64,000 bases of DNA from Stratiolaelaps scimitus (lineage: Eukaryota > Arthropoda > Arachnida > Mesostigmata > Laelapidae). The stretch lies in contig JABWDB010000003.1 in NCBI GenBank assembly GCA_019614645.1, positions 19,801,001 through 19,865,000 on the forward strand. The letters run 5' to 3'. The notes below the pieces were generated by a model. The model saw nothing but the letters and a program-made list of their open reading frames with translations. It made no database searches and was not told the DNA's origin. Position 1 is the first letter of the stretch; every line of letters begins with the position of its first letter. Position numbers and translations under genes: made by a program. Positions 25,941 through 37,787 of this stretch are shown here, piece by piece.

Positions 25941-25954
25941 GACTGTTTGTGCAT
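25941..25954 (-). other. Candidate first coding exon end of RCC1L
   Basis: On the minus strand ATGCACAAACAGTC is followed by a perfect GTAAGT donor. It ends with two bases of a codon, which is the phase the 24601 exon needs. The predicted start (MHKQ) does not look like a mitochondrial presequence, so another first exon is quite possible. Confidence 0.25.
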
Positions 25955-26707
25955 AAATATTGGGCAGTGCTTAGCACTAGATCAAACGCATATCAACGAT
26001 TGCTTATGTGTTGTATTGACGTGACGGAATCATATCGTAGGTAACTAGACTCCAATTGGCGAACTAGAACCGTTGCTTCGATTTTAGAATGAGGTCGTGC
26101 ATGAGCTCGAATGTGTCTCTATATGGCGATGCATGTAGAGACTGCTACAGCAAACGGAGATTATATTTCTATCGAATGGTGCTTGTTCTTATACGTATTT
26201 TTATTTCACCGTTGCTTATGTTCGACGACTCGGGAGTTTAGCAACTACGCGTAGGGAGGCAGGTCTGCTGAGGCGCACTTATAATGCTAATGCACATGAG
26301 CAGTGGCCAGTTCGTTTGTGAGCGAAACTGGGTCGCACAATCTACCAGCGGAACAACTGAAATGACCGCCTTCCCCGCTGCACTGACATCAAGCCCAGCA
26401 CATAGATTGGATATCGTTTTTTTGTGTGTTCATGTGTAGCTTCTCTTGCGAGGTCCATGTTCGTGTTACGATGATGCCAGAAAGTCGACACTTTCGAAAC
26501 ATGCCGACTTCGTCGTTGTTTCATTGCTAGCTGCCGAATATGATAATACTGAAGGCTTCCGTGCGAGTCGAGGAACTCGCCCGCGCTCGCTTACTGCTGC
26601 TGCTGCTGCCAGATAGATGTACCGAGATCTGTTTGAGCAGGATTGCCACAAAGTGGAGCTATTGCTCTCCGTACAATTCGTCGACAATATAGTCCCCGAT
26701 CGTCACC

Positions 26708-26716
26708 ATGGCGCAA
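26708..26716 (+). other. Candidate first coding exon (MAQ) of the Tudor gene
   Basis: CACCATGGCGCAA is followed directly by a GTGAGT donor. The ATG has a good start context and an in-frame TAG sits 18 bases upstream, so it could be a true start. It ends in phase 0, which matches the exon beginning at 29856. This would give a 3.1-kb first intron. Supported by signals only. Confidence 0.35.
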
Positions 26717-29068
26717 GTGAGTTCTTTGCCATAAATCGTAGTACTAAGAGGTTACTCTATCATAGACGACACCGGTTGGTTGAACTTGGAAGTCGATAAA
26801 TAGGTGCACATGTAAAACAAGAGCTAATTGTTATCACCGAATCCTTATCCTGTATCTCAACTCAGAGCTAATACCAGGCTTGTAAATCAATCTGCGAAGG
26901 AAACCTGGAAAGCTCCGAGAGTCTGAGTCGCTGTTACCGATTCCGAAATGACAAGTTGTACATGGTTGTTGTTCCTGTTGCTTCCCTGTATATTTATACT
27001 GGTTTACTCAAAAAAAAAACAATGCCAAAAAATAACTATTATGAATGTGGCAGTTAACTCGGATGGTTAATGGCTTTCAACTGGTAGCTAAGTGAATCCG
27101 GAGTCGGCTGTGAGGGTCGTCGTGAGCCTTCATCCGTTCAAAGTGCTGGACAAGATCTGAGACATGAAGCGTGCCCAAAAGTGTATCTAAAATCTCTCGC
27201 TTTCATAAAAATTCACAAAGGGACATCTACAAGCAGGCTGCTCCACTTCCCAATACCTAATTCTACCTAATAGATGGGCACGCGGCCTTTTCAATGCCTC
27301 AAAGGCTAACGAAATGAAAAACGCACCCTCTACAAATCAGGGCCAGGGGAGGGTAACGAAGTATTGTTCGTCCCAATCGATCCACAAAGATGGTCTACAT
27401 TGCAGCTTCTGGCTGTGGCCCCAGCTCTTCTTCGATCAGGCATTACCCCTTCGCTGCTTATCCGTATTGTCTTGTCTAGAGGAAAAAATGTCGGGAGGAA
27501 TAATGTCCATCCGTCCGTGGGGCCACTTTTCCCTATTATCGTATTGGTGTGAGAATACAGAAGGAAATTACTAAGCGCCACCCGCGCTCTCTGTCTCTTA
27601 CACCCTGTGTTGTGCTTGATGTGTCATTTTGGTACATGGCGGCAAGGTCGAAAAGCCATCACCGCCGCCGCTTTTGACTTTATTTAAGCCGAAATCGAAT
27701 AGAAGAAGGTCTTGGAGTGGGTATTATATTACGGCTTATTCAAACCTACAGTAGTTCGGAATTTCTAGGGATTATGTAGTGGGTGTTCCCATTTTCTATC
27801 GTACGCTAGTGAGAGATCATTCGCAATTCCTCGTGACTACGGCATTGCTATCACAGATCAGCCGTACAGCCCACACAGAGATAAACAATTTGCATATGGT
27901 CGCGTCATGAAATTAAGAAAATGGGACTGCCTTAGACCAACGACAGCTATAGATAACTGTGAAAGTATACCGTCGATAGTAGCAGCATAGCCAGCTTCTT
28001 CCAACTTTTTCTCGGCCGGCGTAAACAATAACAGCGATTTTTGTCGTCTGCTACGAGTTTCGAAGATGTAAACATTCATCGGAAGTGGGTTGATTCTATT
28101 ACTCAATCAGTGCTGCTTACCATGTGCGGTGTCAGTCGAGCTCGGTTGTGTACACGAGGCTTCTACATGAAGTTATAACAATGCCACAGGTGCAGAGTTC
28201 GCCAACGTGTATTCACAGCGCATAGTTAACGGACAAGTTAAGAACAGACTGTGACGACATCACGAAAGAAGCCACACAAGGTATCTCTACTTGCGATTTT
28301 TCCCACTGTTCGGATTTTACGCGTAATCATACACTCCTCTGCGACAGGTGAGCAGTCGTAGCTGGCCTGCGCGCTGTTCTTGTCGAAACGAGTCGTCCGG
28401 CCACGGGTTTCGAAATATATGCTGGTGGAATGTGATTGTCATGCTGCGCTCAAATTTTGCATGCTGGTTCAATAGCAGCTTTGGGTTGGTGGCGTTGCCG
28501 AGAAAAATAACAGGTGACGACCACCTAAAGCGGATGGATTTGTGTATAAGCATTTAGTGTTGAATCAGTCGATTAGACTGAGAACAACGGGGCAGTGAAC
28601 GAGTGAAGTTAATATGGCGATGGGGATATTCGATAGTTGTTGTGAGACAAATTATTCTGTGTATAATTTGATTTGGAACACTAGATTTATGAGAAAATGT
28701 ATAACGTGTGCATTTCCACGCCAATATAGATAGATTTTGAGAAGAGGTAAATAGTAAAGCAAAGGTAAAAGGCTTTATTGGTTGATGAAAGCAACTGCAA
28801 TTGCTACAATGCTTGAGTTCTCTTGTATGCCATCACTCTATGGGACTCGAGCCGGTGTTCTTCATCAACCAAGTTGCCCCGTAACGACTCACGGTCTCCT
28901 CTCTATGTATTATTTAATCACAGGCGTTGAGAGACGAGCACTTAAAGCTTGATGCAATGTTTACGTTCTTAGAGAGTTTGTTTAGTTCTTGGATAGTTGA
29001 TTCCTGTGCCAAATTTTCCACTAAAACGCATGAAGGCAATCGAGATCGCAGCTTCTTGCTCGCTTGGC

Positions 29069-29099
<31 letters not shown>

Positions 29100-29855
29100 C
29101 ACACCGCGTCAAAATGATAGCCCACCCCATGTTTCCGATTTTTTTTTCTCAACCGCAAGTAACACTGCAGTTTCGCTTTCAGTCATGCAAATATATCACA
29201 TTTCAAGAACATCCCACGAATATTTGGCTGGGACGACAGTTGATACATCGGAAATATGGGGGCGGACTATCATTTTATATGCCAAGCGAGCGAGAAACTG
29301 TGATCTCGATTCTCGATTGCCTTCATGCGTTCTACCGGTAAATTTGACACAGGAATCAACTGTCCAAGCGTTTATTTAGCGTATTATCATCTCTAATGAT
29401 CATGTTGTTTAGAATTGATGTCTAATGTAATTGTTTATGTGCCAACCTGGAGACACTCGCACACATGATGACCATTACGATCTGTGAATGGTAAATGGAG
29501 TTCAAAGTCTCTAAGTATGGCCAAGGAGACGCACCGAAGAGCAGCAATACTCCACGCATAACATTGTCAATAATTAATTAGAAATACCCGATTGGAAAAT
29601 TTCTCTCTACGCGTCTGTTCGTCTGCATTCGGTTAATTGTTGTTTTGTGGCAATGGTCATTCTGTTAGCACCCAGCCATAGTGATTGATCAGGGTCGGAG
29701 GTGTGCATTAATTGCGAGTTAAGTTCCGTTCCGATCACAGTGCGTGTCGTTACATTGCCAGATAGTACGATTCTAAACAGAGTATTATTGTTATTATTAA
29801 TTATCACTTTCAACACAGAAAAGACGAATCGACTAAATTCATGATTCTGTTTCAG
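26717..29855. other. Region between RCC1L and the Tudor gene; likely first intron or intergenic
   Basis: No exon with homology is visible. It contains the long inverted repeat at 28988-29368 with a (TA)n tract in its left arm. Open frames here mostly run through that palindrome. Confidence 0.5.
28988..29368. mobile_element. Foldback/MITE-like long inverted repeat
   Basis: Left arm 28988-29139 and right arm 29247-29368 are inverted copies, roughly 85-90% alike by eye. Shared blocks include GTTGATTCCTGTG, AACGCATGAAGGCAATCGAGA, CTCGCTTGGCATATA and ATGATAG...CCC...TTTCCGAT. The left arm has gained a (TA)n expansion at 29070-29100 exactly at its CATATA block. The central loop is about 107 bp and codes for nothing obvious. 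Confidence 0.8.
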
Positions 29856-32800
29856 ATGCGGCGGCTACGTGTCCCTTTCCCAAGGGTGAAATCCGTCGAG
29901 AATATTTATATTGTTTCCCATTTGGACACTACGATCTATGCTCAGTTGTGCTCATTCCCCGTGGCCATACTCACCGAGATCAGTAAGGAAATTGCCGGTT
30001 GCACACCAGCCGATGCGAAATTCCCTGGTAATGGGCCGAATAAGGGCGACACAGCGGCCGCCTACCTCCGAGGTGAGCACATGCGTGTCGCCGTTATGGA
30101 GCTGTGTGGCGAAAACACTTGTATCGTTGAATTACTCGATTACGGTGGGCTGGAGACTGTGCAGAGGAGCTCACTTCGACCACTGGACGAGGAGCTGATT
30201 GAGAAATGGCCACGGATAGCAGTTCAGGTTATGCTTAAGGAGGACGGCCAGGTGATTGACGAAGACGAGCGAGTTCTCGAGGAAATTGAGCTGGTTGACA
30301 CGGAGGAACGATATCATCTATACGGCCGCCTTGTAGCCAAGGAACTCGGTGACGACGCCGAAAATGTCAAGGCACTGTTTCCTGAAGAGGATCAAGTGAC
30401 CGTGTCGTCTCCAGAAGTCGAAGAAGTTCAACGCGTCACCATCATCGAGTGCAATGAGGCGAAAGGCGTTGCTGGTGCTCAGCTGATTCGCTCCGATTCG
30501 AGTGAGAGGTTCAGTCAACTTAACACGAAATTAAGTGATGAAGCTGAAAGGTCGAAATCATTAGATGAGCGACCGAAGCGGGGCCAGTTCGTTTTGGCTC
30601 TTTCGTCCGTCGGGCCTTCGTGGGGCCGCGCTCTGGTCACCGCTGTCAGTGACGATGAGGTACAGCCGGCGGATGCCAAAGTAGAAGTCGAGTTTATCGA
30701 TTACGGCACGTTTGAAGAGGTTGCCATCAGCGATATCAAGGAGCTAAATGCTGATCTTGCAATCGACGACGCCTTTGCGATTTTACTCAAGTTCCCTGAT
30801 CTCAAGAGTGTGACGATTGACGTTGAGTTCGATGTCAGAATAGAGGGTGCGTGTCCTGAGGACACGCTGGGAAGAACCTGGCTAGCCACAGCGATTGACG
30901 AATCGACAACGGCTGAAGATGGCACAGCTGCGCTGGCAGCCGCAATAACACCGGCCCCGGACGCAACTGTAGGCCCGATGGCGACGACATCAACGGTATC
31001 GGTTGATGCCGAGTCATCGGCAGCGTTGACAGAGTCAGTCAGAACGTTGGCAGGAAGCGTGGGCTCAGTGAGTGGAACAACGCAGCCAAGGGAAGATGTC
31101 CGCGACATCGAAGAGGTTCTCATCTATTCCTGGATTGACTCAACGTATGGCGTACAGCTAAAACGATACAATGTCGAGACTATGGAGGAACATCTCGCCA
31201 AATCATATAGTTCGCCCCGAACGCCGCACAAGCTATTAGCAATCGACGATTTTGTCGTCATTAAAATTGAGGAGACATTCTGTCGCGCACTCGTAGTCGA
31301 CATCAAGGACGATTGTATCACGGCCCTTAGCGTGGACTACGGCTCACTTGATGATATTAGCATTGAAAATGTGTGGCCCCTCGACCCCGGCTACGCCAGT
31401 GATACGCCGTACATGTCATTCCAATGTGTACTTGAAGAAGGACAGCCAGACCTAGAATTGAACGAAGTCTACTCTCTTAGGATTCTGTCTCGGTCAGGGA
31501 CGAGCAATAATACAACTCTGTTCACTGTTACGCGTAATGACAAATCTGGCGGAAACATGATGATCAATGGTTGTACCGTCAAACAAGCTGCCTATCCACC
31601 TCTGGAGTTGGGCACTGAAGAGGACCTGTATGTCGGGGAAGCAGACCCTGCTAATCTGACGGTTATTCCAGTTCAGCTGGGAAAGTATGACGTGGACGTT
31701 CTCTGTGATCTTAGTTTGAGGCTCACAAAGCAGATGGAACGTGGGAGAACGCCCGTACGTGTGAACGAAATCGCAAAAGGAACCCTGGTAGCGATTCGGG
31801 TAGAAGACGAGGACTCTTGCGGTTATTATCGTGCCGTCGTCTGCGAGCTAAAAGGCGCCAATGCTGTCGTATTGCAAGTCGATTATGGTGTGGTATCGAA
31901 TGTACCTATAGAGCAACTCGCACTAATGCCTGATGAATTTGTGCCATACCCTCAGTGTGGCTTTAGGTGCCGCCTTAGCCCAGAGCAATGCTCACTCGTA
32001 AAAGAAGAGCATTTTATAGCCACGAATTTCGAGAAATGTCCGGGAGAAGGAATTGATGAATACACATTCAAGCTGAAGTCAGATTTAGAAACGGGGGACG
32101 AAGCACCGCAACCACCAACGGGTTCACCACAGCTGGTCGGCGCCGAAATGGCAGAAAAAACTTTTGAAATCCCAACTACCGATAGTGAAGTCGATACAGT
32201 TCAACAATTGCAAAACCGCTTTGAAGAAAGCAACACATCATTGCACAAAGCATCCACCGACAGCATAACCAGCAATAGCAGCCATGTATCGAGAAACAGT
32301 GTTGGTGCCAGTAGCGATGTGAGGTCCGAAACATCAGCGAAGAGCTCGGCCGATTCAGCTGATGACGACATCGCAACTGAAATTCAACTACCAGCACTTC
32401 TAAGCACAGCCGAAAAAATGTATATTGCCGTAGATGAAGGCGAATACATTGGATTACAGTTTTGTCGGGTGGACGAAATCGAATTGGATAACTTGACTAA
32501 CGCTATGACGAACTACTACAAGACGCGTTCAGGAGAAGCAGGAGGCCCGAATGTCCAAGTTGGTGACCTGGTCGCTTTCTGTGATGAGGGTCAGTACTAC
32601 CGGGGTGAGGTGATCGAGGTGGAGGGCAATGAGTGTAAAATCCTCTCCTGTGACTACGCGTCCATGCACAATGTTCCGCGTTGCCAGCCCGGATTGATCA
32701 AACGATTCGCAAAACTCGATCGCCTCGGCGTTCGAATCCCAAAGGCTCGTTTCACAGAGACAATTGGCGACTTCGTCGAGGTGGTTCTAATCAAGGAAAA

Positions 32801-35800
32801 TGGTGTTATAAACGGGTACCCTTCAGCAGAGTTACAACGAGCGCCCCCGGCGGAAGTAAAGGACGGCGAACAGCAATCCCTGGTCAATGCCACCAACGTT
32901 AGCGAGACTACAGCCGAGACCGCTGCTTCTGAATCACAGGAGATCTTGGAAAGCGAATCCGCTGAACGAGAGTCCAAGAACATTGGCAGCACAGAACAAT
33001 TCGTCAATGGGGATCACAGTGAGACAGCAGAGCATGGAGATATCGAACATCAATGCGTCGCAACATCGCTCAGTGAATCGTCAGAGGTTACCACCGATCA
33101 TGCACGCAGTGTTTCGACGCAATGCCACAGTATTGTCGCTTCCGCTGGTATTGGGGACATACATCCGAAGTCTTCCGAGGCATCTTCAATTGCCTTGGAA
33201 TCATGGTTTGAGGTCTTTGTGACATGGCTCTACAGTCCGACCAAGGTAAATAATTGTTTAAGTTTTCGTTTTTGTGCTAGAGCGAGGCCGTCAAACTGGC
33301 AATGGTAATAATAGTAATATGTTGTAATTATGAATAGTTGTTTCCCCACGCAATACGTTTAATCGGGAAGAAGGACATTCTAAAGATCTTAGATTTCCAT
33401 CTGTACCAACATAAACTAACTCATACCTCAATCATAAGCGCATGGATCATTTTTTAGATAATTTTTATGGACGAAACAGCTATCCTAACTTAACGATACT
33501 AAATTGTACGACTCTCTCTCTCTCCAATGACAGCTCTGCGTCATACGAAACTCAATGACCGAAGTATCGCAGACAATCTTCGACAAGTTGGCCGCGCTCG
33601 AAGACGCCGGTGATCTTCGAGTTATACAGCCCTCAATATCGGAAAAGCTGCCAGCCTCGGCTGCCGTGGCCAGAATTAGCCACCCACGCACAATGCTCTA
33701 TAGGGCCAAACTGCTCGCGTTGGACAAGTCGACAAATCTGTATCGGGTATACCTAGCTGACACCGGTGAACTTGCTCAAGTGGCCGGTGACTCTTTATTC
33801 GAATTGCCCCCGGCGCTTTCGCTAGATCAAATGCCTGGACTAGCTATGATTTTAAACCTTCGTGCGAATGATAACGGCATTCGACTCGCAACCTCGCACA
33901 AGCAACCGCGAGAGATCCTGCCAATGTTCGGTTAGTAGGTTAATTCGCCTTTTCGATGTAGACACATAGAGCTATATTGTGTAGCGTATCTATTTTTATA
34001 TCTGCTACACGAGGCCACCTCGCGCAATCTGGCGCAATCTAGCTTGATAGATGGATGTTCAGGTGGAACCTAGGTGCGTTGGGTTTGCAGTCAGTCGGGC
34101 AGTGGTGACAACGGCGAACATGAACTCTATCGTATATTTTGTATCAGTTATAATATTTATATGCATATTCGGATTGGCCGCTATCTTCACAGCACTTATG
34201 GATGGTGTTGCGGCACGCCTCTCCGGCTTCTCGTTACAACTAAACCTATGCACTACGCGGCGGTGAGCGTGAGTTATCACCGTTGTGTGTGCGCACAAGG
34301 TCAAGGGAAGAATTGACGAGACGGTTCAAAGCGCAATACTCAATTTCTCTGTATATTTATGTTTTATTCTTTGAAAAGTGAATCGGAGCATGAAATAAAA
34401 TGTAACCGTATGGACATTAGTGTGTCCACAGCAGTGATTTTTTTATAGGCAATATAGTGTATAGAGTTCTTGGATTAACTAACTTCGCGCCTCGAGCGAT
34501 TGGCCCATGCTCTTTTTCCCATCTCGAGCACAGCGTATTTTTACCCTATAATCACTATTATTATTATTATTTGCCTGCCCGTAATATCTACTCATTCGGG
34601 CGTACTGAATATTCATTTTTATGCTGCCTTTTTTCTATGTTTCGCCTCGTCGCTGCAGATGGCATATTACGCTGCCGGCTCGTGACGTCCGGTGCTGACG
34701 AGGAGATCTGTGGCGAGACGAGTTACATGGCAAGCCTGTGCAATGAACGCGGCGATGTCGTTCCGCAGCTAATGGAGGAGGGAATGGCGACGTTCTGGAA
34801 TCCACGATTTGTAAAGAATACCCTGTTGCTACCAAGAAATGGCAGCGAACTGGAGTTTGTCGACGCACAGCTAATCCGCGTTGTCCGGAGGTGCCGGGAG
34901 CTCAAGACGAGTCAAGAGCTGAGCAGAGCTACCGATAACGAAAACGAAAACCCAAGCGACAGCAGCACAACCACCACCACCACCAGTAGATACGAAGAGC
35001 TGCGCGCCACCCTTCAGCTACAGGCCGAGCAGGAGCGGATCAATGAGATTTTGACGAAAATCGACAAGGCCTCTTTGAGTCCGCTCTACACACATCACGT
35101 TGGCAGTCCAGTCATCGTTGAGGCGCATGTGCCTACGATACAGCCTGGTGACGGAGGCGACGGAGGTGATCTGGAGGTTCAAGACAAAAAATGGGTCCGC
35201 GGCAAGGTCGTCGCACGTCACTCGCCTATTGACTATACCATCAGACTTGTTGACTACGGTGAGTTTGATATATTTTCTAAATGTTTGTCTGCGCCGAAGA
35301 ACGAAATCCGTCAGGCTGAATCAGCTACAATACAAAACTCAGCAACTCGTTGGATTAAGTAAGGGCACAGCGTCTTTCAGCATCATGTATTATATATTAT
35401 GTCCAAACGGAAAAGAGTCGTCTCGCAACCATTGTTTGAGTATTACGCACGAGTCCGTGCTGCGTCATTTGTCACAAATCACTTCACTTGTGTATAGAAG
35501 GCGAGTCACGTTAAGTAGAATGTGCGAAGCGTATTTATCCTAGCGGGAGCAGCAGCTGCTGCTGCTGCAGACAGCGTCCAGCATATTGGAGGCGATACGG
35601 GGATGAAACGATCTGAGGCAGGTCTCCGTATGTAATTTCCTTGCAGGCGTAGACATATGTCTTCCCGTGAGACAAACCTTCCGCTGTCCAGCTATAGCAC
35701 TCGGTGTGCCCGAGGCAATAGCGGAAGTGACTGTGGGAACTCCCATCCCACTGTCGTCTTCTTCGTCCTCGTTGGCTTCGGAAAGCGCCCGCAATCCAGC

Positions 35801-35969
35801 TGACCCAGAGGCCACGATCAGCTCAACGCCAAATCAGGCCTTAGATCAGCTGGAGAAGCGACTCCAGGAGTTCTGCGGGCGAAAGGTCATCGCGCGGCGA
35901 AGTCCCAGTGGAGTCCCCTCTGTTTGGGTCGAGCTTTTCGACATCGAAGGGATCAGCCTTATGACATAG
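29856..35969 (+). CDS. Multi-Tudor domain protein (TDRD/Tudor family)
   Basis: Tudor domains bind methylated arginine or lysine; multi-Tudor proteins typically scaffold piRNA and germ-granule complexes. Exons are 29856-33245, 33534-33930, 34659-35258 and 35647-35969, with donors GTAAAT, GTTAGT and GTGAGT; phases 0, 1 and 1 agree. From the ATG at 29856 the product is 1,569 residues, but that ATG follows directly on a good acceptor (CTGTTTCAG), so an upstream exon is likely. Tudor cores lie near residues 75-110 (VELLDYGGLETVQ), 243-298 (VEFIDYGTFEEV), 465-508 (LSVDYGSLDDI), 642-691 (LQVDYGVVSNV), 903-941 (LSCDYASMHNV), about 1190-1225 (VYLADTGELAQV) and about 1430-1465 (IRLVDYG, split by the last intron). 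SNase-like segments such as LRCRLVTSG flank the later cores, so these are extended Tudors. Ser/Glu-rich linkers separate them. The orthologue cannot be named. Confidence 0.88.
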
Positions 35970-36106
35970 GTTCAGCTAATCTTGCACGCTGAGAATCAAT
36001 CGTGGCTCGATCAATATGAGTTTATTGAATGGTACAATGTCGTGTGTATAAATGGTTCACACCAGCTTGCTAGCTTATACTGTGATGTGATGTCCCGTTT
36101 TATCCA

Positions 36107-36112
36107 AATAAA
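36107..36112 (+). terminator. Polyadenylation signal of the Tudor gene
   Basis: AATAAA 138 bases after the Tudor stop codon, correctly placed for its 3' end. Confidence 0.65.
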
Positions 36113-36407
36113 AACCAAGCACACCTATCTATAAATAATGAAAAAAAGAAACAACGAAGTGACTTTTACAAATCATCTTTTTCTAGTCGATAGTTAAGAA
36201 CGAGTCTACACACGTCTGTAGATCTGTTTGGCCTTCGCGTATAAAGACATCAAGCCGAGTGATCTATGACGAAATTTGCAAGTCATACATCGTTTATATG
36301 TGATGGTATACAACAACTCGCGTTCTCTTCTGAATAGTACGATGATGGAAACGAGCGGTGTGCAATAAATAGCAATTTCCGAGCTACGGTACACGATGGC
36401 TGATTAA

Positions 36408-37787
36408 GTGCTCATGTCTTCATTCAGCACACCACGCAATGGTATTTGCAACAATGTAAGAATAACGTGCCAGTTACAGATAGTTACATATGTACATACA
36501 TGCGATCTGTGGTCGTTGGCAAGATTCCGCCTACTGCCTCAGATTTGCTCAGAATTGAAAATACATATATCAATCTCCATGTTCACTGGCAGTGTCGGTA
36601 ATGGAGCCACCCTGGATAGCTACGCTTCGGAGATTCTGCCTACTTTGGCTGTGCAGAGTGTTGAGCTCTCAACGGGCAAGTTATGCCGGACTATCGAGTG
36701 TTTCTAATAATAGCGATTATCGACACACGCTGCATTGAACCGTGTGACGTTGAAATTTTACAATAAAATCGAAGAATGGGAATTTCGGATTGTGAGACAA
36801 GATGAACTGTAACCTTATAGCATTTTCTTTGTTGCTGCTTGTCAAGACTATGAGAAACTAATTCTTATCTAATTGAATACACTTTGTTATTGTAGACCCA
36901 CCTTATAGCATTTTCTTTGTTGCTGCCTAAGTTCGTGAGGTCAGAGCTAAATTCTGCCACCATTGACCTAGATGCAGCAGGGTATTTCTTCACTTGATCT
37001 GGCCATGTTCCACAGCAGAACCATCATCGTCCGCGATAACCCTAATCATATCTAATTAATTTTTCGTTGTGTGTTGTTTTCGTGGTGAAATCATTTCCAG
37101 TATTTGTGCAATTGTCTACTGGTTCATGAATGCTATATATTTGATTGTGTTGTCACGAGAAATATTCCACTCTCTGGTGTTATGCTGTGCCTTACACTAG
37201 GGATCCAACAGCAACGAAAACTAGTGCCCCAAGGGTGGAAAGTCGATAAACGGATATGGACTCGCAGAAGTATGGGGGGATTCGCAGCAATGATTGCCAC
37301 CGATGAGAATGTAGACGTTTCGTCGAAGGCTACCACAGCGGAATACCTTAAGCATACAGTACATTCGCGCACGTTACACGAATCTGTATGCAGCTACGAC
37401 GATACGTCAACTCTGTGTTAGATTCATTTTTATAGATGGCGGCTTATTCACTTATTCCTGTCAGGTGCTCTATATGGCGTACGGAAACGGGATTCTGGTT
37501 CCGCCAATCTTGAGCTGCGAATCAACCGGAGAGGGCTCCGGGAATAACCCAAGCTGGTACGCCAATTACAAATCATTGATAGTTTCTTGGCATAAATATA
37601 TTGCGTTCCTTCTCAATAGAATTGCAATTCGGACGTAGTCATTGCTGTCGGAGCTTGTGGTGACTGTTTTCGTACGTGTTGGAGTCCGTGAGTTTGACGT
37701 GGAACCAGCCCAAGCCACAGGACCCAATGGGCTAAAGTATATGAAAAACTGATTGCAAGTAAGCTTTTCGCTACCATGCATACCACA
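36408..37787 (+). other. Unassigned coding-like pieces on the plus strand
   Basis: Several short frames have protein-like composition but no family I recognise. One (ending at 36707) contains GATLDSYASEILPTLAVQSV. A second (to 37421) contains RKLVPQGWKVDKRIWTRRSM. A third, about 37467-37620, opens after a CCTGTCAG acceptor with VLYMAYGNGILVPPILSCES. A fourth, about 37647-37753, reads VTVFVRVGVREFDVEPAQAT and runs to TGA. Acceptor-like sites precede three of them, but I could not join them in one consistent reading frame. They could be exons of one fast-evolving gene, a decayed gene or chance. Confidence 0.25.
36813..36926 (+). repeat. Direct repeat pair, 26 bp identical
   Basis: The block CCTTATAGCATTTTCTTTGT followed by TGCTGC occurs at 36813-36838 and again at 36901-36926 without a mismatch. 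The unit from start to start is 88 bp. Either a recent local duplication or the target duplication of an 62-bp insert. Confidence 0.85.
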
